Shown piece by piece: positions 1 through 7,100 of a stretch of DNA of 15,230 bases. The stretch is from assembly GCA_027575765.1 (NCBI GenBank), contig JANBPT010001071.1:1-15230 (forward strand). The letters run 5' to 3'. How positions within the stretch are numbered: the first letter of the stretch is position 1; each line of letters begins with the position of its first letter. The notes under the pieces are model-generated. The model saw nothing but the letters and a program-made list of their open reading frames with translations, was not told the origin of the DNA and searched no databases. The DNA is from Tieghemiomyces parasiticus. Taxonomy: Eukaryota > Kickxellomycota > Dimargaritomycetes > Dimargaritales > Dimargaritaceae. Both the position numbers and the translations under genes were made by a program.

Positions 1-2405
1 GTGAGCAGACGGGCTTGGGTGGCCTCACTCAGCACCCCCGCGGGGGTGACCGGGCCACTGGCCCTGGCCCGCTGCAGTAGGTTGTACAGTAGCTTGTAGC
101 CCTTCTTTTGCGCGGCCGGGTGGCTCTGAAGGGTCACAAGGGTGATAATCTGGTCGGGGAACGTTGGGAAGGCCGCCAGGTCCACATAGGGCGCCATTAC
201 CTGAGTCAGGTCTAGCATCGTCAGAGCCATGTCGGTCAAGGCCGGGTTCTCCACTCCGGGAGTAGTGAGGCCGGCCAATTCCGGGGCCATCAACTCCTGG
301 ACCTTGGTGAACGTGGACTGCACGTCGGCCACCGGGGTGATCTCCAATAGCGTGGTAATGGCGTCCAAAACAAACCCTCGGCCGCCCATGGGCAGGGTGC
401 TGTATACGTTGAACAGGACACTCAGGTAATTGGCAGCGAACCCGCTGAGGTGGGCGATCCCCGCGCGGGCAACGTCGGGGCTAACCGGAGACTCGTCGGC
501 GTGGGTAGTGGCCGACTTGGTGCCGCGTCGACCAGCCCTGCGACCGCTCTCCTCGTTATCGCTATCGTCGTTGTCGCTGGCCACTCCGGCATCGCTGGCA
601 ACGTCGTGAGCCTTACCCTCTTCATCCACATCGTCATCATCGTCCTCACCCAGTTCGGCCCCGCGTCGCAGCCGGCGGACCAGGGTTTGGAGGGCATTAC
701 ACACGATGGGTCGCAGTTCGGGCTCGCCATAGAGAACGTCGCTAAGCCGCTCGGCGAATTCCTGGGTGAAGGCCGTGGGAACGGCAGCGGGGGTCCGACA
801 AAACGCCGAAAGGAGGGCCCAGACCTGATGCTGGAGGGTGTGGTAGATCTTGGCCTCCATATCACGGCCCTTCGTCTCAAAGTCACCAGCGACCTCGGCC
901 AGGCGGTCTGCCAACGGGAGTAGGGTCCCTACGAAATAGGCCAGCGGAGCCTGGCGGAGTCCGTCCTTGAGAAGCGGGAGGAGCCAGGCACGGCCGACGT
1001 GATCCCCGGAGGCCCCCTGCTGGCGGGCAGCAGCGACCGGATCCAGGTTGAGGGGAAGGACCTCGAGAAAGTGGGCGGGACCAACGGCGGACAAGGCGGC
1101 ACGTAGCACGGTGTCGGCCTCGGTCTTGAAGGTGAAGTCGGTCTGCATGCGCAGGTCGGCCACACCACGAAGCACTGGGTCGAGGAGCGGGGCGGAATGC
1201 GGGCCCAAGGCGCGGAAGGCAGCGGCCTGGACGGCAAATACGCGGTCGAGGGTGTCGCGGTAACGGTAGGTGGTACCGGTGACAAGAGTGTCACGCAATT
1301 GAACTAGGGCGGGCACGTCGCCAGCTGGTCCAGGGAGATGCGGGAGAGCGTGCGGAAGGCACTCGCGCGTCAGAGTGAGCAGAGCGTCGGTGACTAAAGC
1401 ATGGACGGCTGGCCGCTCGCCCATTTGCAGGTCCTCAAATAGACTGTCAAACATGTCGACCAGGTTACCCAGACAGGTGGCCGGATTGCGAGCAGTGTAG
1501 GCGATCAAACCCTGGGTCACGCAGCGGTACCACGCGGCTACGGCGGCTGCGTCGGTGGCTGCAGGCTTGATCCGGGCCAGGTGAGCCAGGACGGTCTGAG
1601 ACTGGGTGGCGTCCAGTCCGGCAGCGGAGCGGGCCAGAAGATGTTCAAAGGTAGAAAAGACGGCCACGCCCACGTTGGTATTGCCAACGTCGGGAAGGGC
1701 CAGAAGGGCGCGGTAGAGCGGTGTCAGGGTGGTCGAGGTCCAAGCCGGGGTGAGGTGGCGGACGAGAGCCAGCACACGGATGGTCATCTGGGCCTCCGAG
1801 ACGCGGGCACAGTCCTTGAGAAGCTGCAGGGCGGTCCGACCGGCCAGTACAGCCGGCGGGGACGGGCGGTCGGAGGCGGCTGGGGAGGTCCCCAGGAGGG
1901 CGGACACCTGCTCGAGGGAATCCTTACGCACTTTAGGGCGTGGATCGACCGCCAGTAGGAGTAGGGCCTGGAGGGCCTGTTTGATGGCCGGCTCCACCCA
2001 GGCGCCGGCATCTAGGCTGCGCAGGAGGACGGCTAGGCAGACCAGGGCGGCGCGCAGCGTCGGGGTGGCTGTGTCGGGTTCGGTTACAATGGGACCCAGA
2101 CACTTAAGCACAACGGTGTGCTTGGCGCGCAGGACGGCAGCGGGTACGCCGGGTAAAACCACGGCCAGGAGGTAGAGCACGGCGTATATTATTCCCGAGT
2201 TGTTACCGCCCTGCTGCTCCAACAGGGTGGATAGAGCTGCGAAGTAGGCGGTCGGGCTGAGCGTGCTGCCCTGCTCCTTGAGCGTTTCTTCGATGGCCAG
2301 CAGTGTCGCGGAGACTTGCTGCTGGTTGTCAAGCTTGGAGCTGGACTGCAGGCGGATACGCTGCAGCGACGAGCTGAGCTGATCGACATCCGTCATGGTT
2401 ACCAT
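1..2405 (-). CDS. RRP12: RRP12-like ribosome biogenesis protein (NUC173 family), C-terminus beyond left edge
   Basis: Seen: the minus-strand frame from the ATG at 2405 is free of stops to the left edge (801 codons). An in-frame TAG lies at 2427-2429, so translation starts at 2405 or at the second ATG at 2396; the latter has the better context (A at -3). The N-terminus (residues about 30-70, with TAYFAALSTLLEQQ) resembles the RRP12 N-terminal HEAT region. Residues about 380-590 match the NUC173 domain: LRMQTDFTFKTEAD near 420, then RAWLLPLLKDGL, then EAKIYHTLQ near 520. An acidic Asp/Glu/Ser-rich linker follows at about 582-620, then more HEAT-like helices. Family knowledge: RRP12 is a nucleolar and nuclear HEAT-repeat factor for 40S and 60S maturation and export, roughly 1200-1300 residues long in yeast and human, so about a third is missing here. 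No intron is needed in the visible part. Inference: it shares a divergent promoter region with the ORF at 3287. Confidence 0.92.
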   Translation of the reverse strand, partial: MVTMTDVDQLSSSLQRIRLQSSSKLDNQQQVSATLLAIEETLKEQGSTLSPTAYFAALSTLLEQQGGNNSGIIYAVLYLLAVVLPGVPAAVLRAKHTVVLKCLGPIVTEPDTATPTLRAALVCLAVLLRSLDAGAWVEPAIKQALQALLLLAVDPRPKVRKDSLEQVSALLGTSPAASDRPSPPAVLAGRTALQLLKDCARVSEAQMTIRVLALVRHLTPAWTSTTLTPLYRALLALPDVGNTNVGVAVFSTFEHLLARSAAGLDATQSQTVLAHLARIKPAATDAAAVAAWYRCVTQGLIAYTARNPATCLGNLVDMFDSLFEDLQMGERPAVHALVTDALLTLTRECLPHALPHLPGPAGDVPALVQLRDTLVTGTTYRYRDTLDRVFAVQAAAFRALGPHSAPLLDPVLRGVADLRMQTDFTFKTEADTVLRAALSAVGPAHFLEVLPLNLDPVAAARQQGASGDHVGRAWLLPLLKDGLRQAPLAYFVGTLLPLADRLAEVAGDFETKGRDMEAKIYHTLQHQVWALLSAFCRTPAAVPTAFTQEFAERLSDVLYGEPELRPIVCNALQTLVRRLRRGAELGEDDDDDVDEEGKAHDVASDAGVASDNDDSDNEESGRRAGRRGTKSATTHADESPVSPDVARAGIAHLSGFAANYLSVLFNVYSTLPMGGRGFVLDAITTLLEITPVADVQSTFTKVQELMAPELAGLTTPGVENPALTDMALTMLDLTQVMAPYVDLAAFPTFPDQIITLVTLQSHPAAQKKGYKLLYNLLQRARASGPVTPAGVLSEATQARLL

Positions 2406-2704
2406 GTAGAGAGGGCCGCGAGAGGACTAGATACACGGGTAGGGAAGGGCGAAGGTCCTGAATGGCAACGCTGTATGAGAGGCAACGGGGTCGACAGTGT
2501 AGAGTCGGGTTGGAATGGCGCAAGCCGATACAAAATGGGGCTCGAGGTGCGATACAGAGTACTCGTACGGGCGAAGAGTATCGATGGGCCCGGTCGGCTC
2601 TAGTTGATGCCCCCCCCCACACTGGCTATGTGCGTAGACTTTGAGGATGCCTTTTTTTCTCGACTTTGCTGACCCCATCACCGGGTTAGTTGATTATATG
2701 CTTC

Positions 2705-2713
2705 AATTTTTCC
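2705..2713 (-). promoter_or_regulatory. RRPE-like A-rich element upstream of RRP12
   Basis: On the RRP12 strand this reads GGAAAAATT, close to the core of the yeast ribosomal RNA processing element (GAAAAATTTT-like). It lies about 300 bases upstream of the RRP12 start, next to a T8 tract that may act as a nucleosome-depleting poly(dA:dT) element. The match is partial and the region is A/T-rich, so chance is a real alternative. Confidence 0.3.
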
Positions 2714-2802
2714 TTTTTTTTGCACTATTGGCTGTCTAACCAGCTCGACCGCATAGCTCGGCTTTCCTGCGCAAGGACGGGCTAGTTTGTGTTGGTTTTC
2801 AG

Positions 2803-2810
2803 TCACGTGA
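2803..2810. promoter_or_regulatory. E-box palindrome TCACGTGA
   Basis: A perfect 8-base palindrome with the CACGTG core bound by fungal bHLH factors of the Cbf1/Pho4/TFEB-like type. It sits in the middle of the divergent spacer, 12 bases from the PAC-like motif, so it could serve RRP12, the ORF at 3287, or both. Binding is an inference from the motif. Confidence 0.4.
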
Positions 2811-2821
2811 TTAATGTTCGG

Positions 2822-2829
2822 CTCATCGC
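2822..2829 (-). promoter_or_regulatory. PAC-like motif GCGATGAG upstream of RRP12
   Basis: The plus strand reads CTCATCGC, which on the RRP12 strand is GCGATGAG, the exact core of the PAC motif found upstream of ribosome-biogenesis genes in yeasts (bound there by Dot6/Tod6). RRP12 is a member of that regulon in S. cerevisiae. The site is about 420 bases from the ATG, farther than usual in yeast, and an 8-mer can occur by chance in a spacer this long. Confidence 0.45.
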
Positions 2830-3040
2830 CTCAGCCAAGTGAGCAGACGAAATGGGTCGTAGTAGGCTCACGCCACCTCCCTGAGTCGCATAAAGCCAAA
2901 GTGGTGTCCCTACTATTCATCGGTAGAGCCAGGTCGCCAAGACACCGCACGGGTGCCATCAGCCTTCTGGATGGTTTATTTATCGAAGTCATTATGAATC
3001 GGTTGACAATTAAGCACCTCACAACCCGCCAGGGTTGCCC

Positions 3041-3135
3041 CCAAAACCGTGCAACTCACCCGCACTCTCGGAGTGGAATACCGGGTGCAGTCCCTTCCTG
3101 AGCGGGGGACATGGTCCAAAATCATGCAACTCGCC
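3041..3135. repeat. Imperfect 20-base direct repeat pair
   Basis: The 20 bases at 3041-3060 and at 3116-3135 agree at 17 positions. Both begin CCAAAA and share the core TGCAACTC. The copies start 75 bases apart. A third, inverted GTGCAAC occurs at 3209-3215. All three lie in the 250 bases before the ATG at 3287, so they may be binding sites for a shared factor, but nothing else identifies them. Confidence 0.4.
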
Positions 3136-3286
3136 GACTCCGGCTCCTTTCCTCCCCAAGGATATCCAGCGCTCGCCTTCTACCAGCCACACTCATCTCT
3201 GTACCCTTGTTGCACTGTAAAGGACGGGAGGCTTCCTGTGTGCTATCCTCAGCCGTTGCCGCCATTGCTTGATTTATTCTCTTCTC

Positions 3287-3754
3287 ATGGCTGAACCTGT
3301 ATCGTACTCCAAACGTACCGCCGATGTCCTCGATGCGGTGACAGTGGAGGAATGGCAACCGTCGGCGAAACGGCGCCATGTGGTTGAGTCGACCTCGACC
3401 GGGCCCTGGTCCACGCATCGTGTACCCCATTCACCCTGCCAATTCCTGCCGTCTACCACAAACGACCCTCCTTTCACCTCGTCTCCTACTCTAACCTCAC
3501 AACCAAACTCGGTACTTTGTGGCTCACTCGCCGACATGTCGGTCGACCCGACTGACCTGCACGGCGATTCTGCATCGAGTGGGGCCGCTGCGGCCGGCTC
3601 CCAGAGGTTGATTCCAGAACCGTATGACCCCACCCATAACGATTCTTCCGTCCGTCGTGGTAGGGCTGTCCTTCGGTTTGGCTTCCAACGTAACTGCCAA
3701 CTCTGTCTCCAGCGGACACCTGGCCACTACGCCCACCTCGTATATGTGCCTTAG
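3287..3754 (+). CDS. Hypothetical protein, 155 residues, with C-terminal Cys2His2-like motif
   Basis: I do not recognise this protein. Seen: a single-exon ORF from the ATG at 3287 (context C at -3, G at +4) to TAG. No ATG occurs in the preceding 160 bases. The N-terminus has two basic clusters, KR at residues 9-10 and KRR at 28-30, spaced like a bipartite nuclear signal. Residues about 40-125 are Ser/Thr/Pro/Ala-rich and look disordered. The last 20 residues hold C137-x2-C140-x6-H147-x2-H150 around the sequence PGHYAHL, a spacing able to bind zinc. Inference: a small nuclear protein with a short zinc-binding tail. Codon use is less GC-rich than in the large genes, and no AATAAA follows closely, so a chance ORF or an exon of a longer gene is possible. 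The conserved-looking tail is the main reason to keep it. Confidence 0.5.
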   Translation: MAEPVSYSKRTADVLDAVTVEEWQPSAKRRHVVESTSTGPWSTHRVPHSPCQFLPSTTNDPPFTSSPTLTSQPNSVLCGSLADMSVDPTDLHGDSASSGAAAAGSQRLIPEPYDPTHNDSSVRRGRAVLRFGFQRNCQLCLQRTPGHYAHLVYVP

Positions 3755-4686
3755 CCCACCCGGTCGCAGCCATATAGCCAATGGGTTGGGAACATGTACT
3801 GGCTCTGGTCCGAACGGATGCATGCATTTTTCGTTTAGCTTTTCTGTACTATATCGGGCAATGACAACATTATGATCAAATAGTTCAAGCAGATAGCGAG
3901 TATGTATAGGACACACGCCTACCAATGCCAGTCGGAGCGTCTACATCACCCTAACCCCGAGAGCCAACCAGTTGGTTACTTGCCCATGGGCCGGAGAAGT
4001 AGGTAGCGCGGAAACAACAGTAAATATTCAATGATAATGGGACAGCGTGGACAGTCGACACGGGAAGCTCGGGCCACTCAGACGTATTGCGCAGAGGAGT
4101 TACAGGAACGATGGTGATTGGCAATCGCGCGGGCTACGTATTGATCGGTGCGGATAAAGAAATATGGACGCAAGCGTACCAAAGTAGCGGGCGTATTATG
4201 TAGTGACCCATCCACCCACGCCCGCTCACTGACCTCCCCCCCTGCTGCGCATTATATTCCCACCCTCCGATGTGCCTTGTGACGGCTATCTCTATGCCGA
4301 CCCGGCCGTACGGCGGGTGGTGGCGTCACGCTTTCGCCAGAGGAGGGTGAATGCGTGTGGATAATGTGAAGTAATGCAGCCGGGGAGGGGGGAAAGCCGT
4401 GGGCGTACCAGCCACAGCCTTCGATGCATGCCAGACCCGCCCTCTGCCAATGCCCACGCCCATCCTTATCTCACCCAGCCCATCCCCAGTCGCCCGCCCC
4501 ACCCTGGCCTACACCCACGCCGCCGTATATAATCCTCGTCCTCCTGCTCCGCAGAGCTGACACAACTACCTTCGAAACTGCCATACGCTCTACCCCTTCC
4601 ATCTGATCATCACCACCTGACCAATTAGCTGTATTTTATCCCTCTGCTTCCCATTATTTAATAGCCCTTACGTTTCCTATTCAACC
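3755..4686. other. Spacer with the promoter of the HABP4-like gene
   Basis: No convincing coding or RNA gene was found in these 932 bases. The left half would carry the 3' end of the preceding ORF; no AATAAA is present there. It contains a GCCCATGGGC palindrome at 3982-3991. The right half becomes pyrimidine-rich on the plus strand, carries a TATATAA box and has no ATG from 4452 to the start codon at 4687, as expected for promoter plus leader. Confidence 0.5.
4526..4532 (+). promoter_or_regulatory. TATA box (TATATAA) of the HABP4-like gene
   Basis: A canonical TATATAA lies 154 bases before the start codon at 4687, followed by a pyrimidine-rich, ATG-free leader. Position and orientation suit a core promoter with a leader of roughly 100-130 bases. 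Inferred from motif and spacing only. Confidence 0.5.
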
Positions 4687-5181
4687 ATGACTCGCACTCA
4701 CGAGAAGTATACCAACCCCAGCCCGCGCGTGCCCTACCACGACCGCCACCTGCCACGCCAAGGACCCCCTGATGTGCGTGCCCTCCCGCGGAAGCATGGT
4801 GCCGGCGCCCACAACTGGGGTCGTCCCCTGGAGGATGATGTCGAGGCCCTGCGCGAGGAGGTGTATAATGATAACCCCGCGGTCTCTGGCGGCCAGAGCA
4901 CCGAAGGAGACATGACCATGCCTGTCCAGGAGACCCAACGCACAGACCGGCGCTTGGCCAAGGAGGACCATCCGACCTCGCAGAATAAAGTACAGGTAAG
5001 ACTCGGAGATGCCTTCTCAGTTGCCGGGGGCGAGGCAACATCGAGCGTGAGAGGCGAGATTTCATGCCTCGTGATCAACTGACTAACCGGATATGTACCG
5101 CTGCCACGCTTGCCTTACCTTACTGTACAGGTGGTCGACGAGGACGCGTTCAAGACTCTGGCTGCCAGCCTGAAGCGTTAA
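4687..5181 (+). CDS. HABP4/SERBP1 (Stm1-like) small ribosome/RNA-associated protein, two exons
   Basis: Exons 4687-4995 and 5131-5181 encode 119 residues. Seen: start MTRT with A at -3; a central signature RKHGAGAHNWGRPLEDD at residues 35-51; an acidic middle; and a spliced C-terminus VVDEDAFKTLAASLKR. The intron is in phase 0, directly after Q103. Family knowledge: the Gly-x-x-HNWG core followed by acidic residues marks the hyaluronan/mRNA-binding HABP4/PAI-RBP1 group, which includes SERBP1 and yeast Stm1, proteins that bind inactive ribosomes and RNA. Compact fungal members keep little beyond this core. Inference: an RNA- or ribosome-associated protein in the cytoplasm. If the intron stays in, the frame runs 28 codons further and stops at 5082, replacing the last 16 residues. 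Subfamily and exact role are uncertain. Confidence 0.72.
4996..5130 (+). other. Intron of the HABP4-like gene (135 nt)
   Basis: Donor CAG/GTAAGA at 4996, acceptor TACAG/G ending at 5130, and a near-perfect branch site ACTAAC at 5082-5087. Removing it joins two phase-0 exons and yields a C-terminus typical of the family. Confidence 0.85.
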
Positions 5182-5251
5182 ACCAGGGTTACATATATTT
5201 TTTTTATGCAGCACCGTGGCTACACCCATTCCCACCTGGTGGTTTTGCGTT

Positions 5252-5257
5252 AATAAA
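5252..5257 (+). terminator. Poly(A) signal AATAAA of the HABP4-like gene
   Basis: A canonical AATAAA 71 bases after the TAA at 5179-5181, in an AT-richer stretch. It fits the 3' end of this gene. Confidence 0.65.
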
Positions 5258-5576
5258 GTTCCGGCGTGCGTTACGTATTTGTGACCTTGGGGTGATTGGC
5301 CCATTCCTTGTCATTGCTCGTTCGAAGGGGTAGGCGGGCGGCTTAACGGATGAAAACTAATCAGTCTATGGCTCAGGGGCGATGGCACACACACTTGGGT
5401 CTGACTTCGTGAGTGCTGGTGGAAAGTAAGGCTGGTGCCGTCTGACTTGCCTATGAATGGGCCGTTGGGCAGTCATATCTAAATTAATCGACAGTTAGAA
5501 AGCGCGGGTCGTAGCTTGCATTAAAAAGGGGCTACGCGAAGCGCGTCGGTAGTACTTCGGCATTTAAGGATGGTAG

Positions 5577-5588
5577 GTCTGTACAGAC
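5577..5588. repeat. 12-base perfect palindrome GTCTGTACAGAC
   Basis: GTCTGTACAGAC equals its own reverse complement. It stands alone in a gene-free spacer. It could be a dimeric transcription-factor site, but no known factor is implied and chance occurrence in 15 kb is possible. Confidence 0.35.
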
Positions 5589-5734
5589 GTTGGGCTCTGC
5601 CGCCTTAATACTAAGTCCGATGAGCCTGAAGGCCCCACACCCCGCATCAAACAAGTTGTGTAAAGCCCTGGAAATTGAAATATGCTGTACCGCCGTCACT
5701 CGTCGTTGCTGTCGCCCCCCTCCTGTGTAATAAA

Positions 5735-5746
5735 CCCCCCCCCCCC
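5735..5746 (+). repeat. C12 homopolymer
   Basis: Twelve consecutive C residues after TAATAAA. The AATAAA here (5729-5734) is far from any stop codon and is probably coincidental. Such runs are prone to length errors in sequencing. Confidence 0.9.
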
Positions 5747-6037
5747 GCCCTCCAGTACGGTGGAGGTGCAAGGTTAGGCTCGCCAATCCGCAGTTGCGGC
5801 GACTCATCGTGCCTTTTTTCTTTTTTTTCTCCCGTCCCATCCCTTCACGCGATTCCACCCCAATGGAAGGGAAGAGAATGGTGGGGCCGCGCGTACTTGC
5901 CAGGCTTCCCCCACCCCCATCACCACCTTCCGCCCGCCTGGTTCTCCTTGCACTTTATCTATGTGCGAAGACCGTCGACGCGGTGGCCTCCGACCCTTGC
6001 GGCGCTGTCAGCCGTAATACCTTCGACCGTTAGGATG

Positions 6038-7100
6038 CTGTCCTGGAACGACACCCCCGCCAGCGGCCTTCTGTCACCATCCTCCCCCTCCTCTTCCCAA
6101 AACGCGCATCCATCACGCTCGGCTGTAGCGTGGCTTGTGCGTGCGAGTCTATAGCCTCTTCTCCGTAGCCAGCACCCTGCCCACCTGTGTTTCTCGCCTG
6201 CTGTGGGCCACTTCAACCTCCCCCTCACCCCGCCCTTCGGAGCCGATAGGTGTCCGGCGGATCGCGCAAGTGGCGACTGGCTGTGCCTCATCGCTCTTCT
6301 GCTCCGCTTGTCCATTTTTTGTACATAACCTATCCCTTCCTGTACGACACTTGAGGGTGTAGAACCTTCACTTTACAGCACCTTTTATTCCTCCTTTGTT
6401 TAAAACCCTCAGCCCTTCCCAACCCGCGGTCCCGACCCCTTGCTGCGTATCACCAGCAGCGCCTCCACTTCGACCCTGGAAAACCATAACCCTGGCCCCC
6501 TTCTCTCTTTCCTAAACGGCCGACCGCACCAAGGCACTTCGCTGCTCTTCTCCCAAACAGCCTTCTACGGCTCTCCTCTCCTTGTAGACCCCCCAGCTGG
6601 CGTCGTAGAAGCCGCCAAACTCTACTCCACACACACACGCCCTTGCTCTAGCTGGCCGCTCCCCTCCCCCACCGCTGCCACCGCACCCCGCCAGTCCCGT
6701 TTCCCTCCTCCACCCTCTTGAACTGGGCCGTAGTCTCCGCTCTCTTGGCCTGCGGCTATCCCAACCGCGCCTACCTTCTCGTGCCGTGTGCGATCGGACA
6801 CCGTCCATCCGCCACCTCCTCTGCGCACTCCGCGTCACGACCGAACCCTTGTAGCGCTCAGGCGTGCCGCCTCGGTCCCATCTAGCATCCCGCCTCATTC
6901 CGACCGCAACGCGCGTAGCCCCGCACCCGGCTAACGTCGTTCGTTGACCCGCACGTCGATCGAACGCCATCGACCTACCGGCTGGCGACCTCTGCTCTGA
7001 CCTGTACCCTCCCACGGCTGACACACACCGCCGACCCCTCAACGCCACATCAAATCAGGAAGCGCATCTCATTGTCGCGTTCGAACCGCCACCCTTCTCC
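6038..7100 (+). promoter_or_regulatory. C-rich, ATG-free leader/promoter region upstream of KDM5
   Basis: Reading the plus strand from the ATG at 6035-6037 to the KDM5 start at 7101, no ATG occurs in 1063 bases. In the same stretch CAT (ATG on the other strand) occurs 15 times. Base composition is about 40% C by hand count of sample lines. No GTAAG, GTGAG or GTATG donor is visible, so a spliced leader is not indicated. The simplest reading is a long transcribed 5' leader under selection against upstream start codons, with part of the promoter at its left end. A minus-strand ORF here is Arg/Gly-rich and looks like a by-product of the composition. Confidence 0.5.

Larger units (their letters stand above)
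2406..3286. promoter_or_regulatory. Divergent intergenic region between RRP12 and the 155-residue ORF
   Basis: This 881-base spacer separates two genes transcribed away from each other and holds no convincing ORF. It contains a run of nine C (2610-2618), a T-rich stretch at about 2651-2721 including T8 at 2714-2721, a CACGTG palindrome, a PAC-like 8-mer and a pair of imperfect 20-base direct repeats. The first 270 bases upstream of RRP12 have no ATG in the RRP12 sense but nine ATG trinucleotides in the other sense, as expected for an RRP12 leader. Transcription start sites cannot be located from sequence alone. Confidence 0.6.
5258..6037. other. Spacer between the HABP4-like gene and the KDM5 leader
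   Basis: No convincing gene. The ORFs present are low-complexity and lack any family resemblance. Visible features are a perfect 12-base palindrome (5577-5588), a run of twelve C (5735-5746) and a 22-base pyrimidine tract of mostly T (5812-5833). A weak GTTCGA near 5312 is not part of a tRNA: no A box or cloverleaf surrounds it. The KDM5 promoter probably lies in the right part, but I see no clear TATA box. Confidence 0.4.

Noticed and set aside
2814..3101. 95-codon plus-strand ORF in the divergent spacer
   Set aside because: No domain, overlaps promoter motifs and the direct repeat, and is of a length common by chance.
3524..3925. 133-codon minus-strand ORF opposite the unknown ORF
   Set aside because: No motif or family resemblance. 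The plus-strand ORF has a plausible start and a Cys/His tail.
5675..6154. 159-codon plus-strand ORF
   Set aside because: Pro/Ser-rich, reads through the C12 run, has no recognisable domain and lies in the probable KDM5 promoter/leader.
6512..7048. 178-codon minus-strand ORF opposite the KDM5 leader
   Set aside because: Arg/Gly-rich product expected from reading the complement of C-rich DNA; no domain seen.
7020..7095. tRNA B-box-like GTTCGAACC near 7080
   Set aside because: No A box or cloverleaf can be formed around it, and it lies directly before the KDM5 start.
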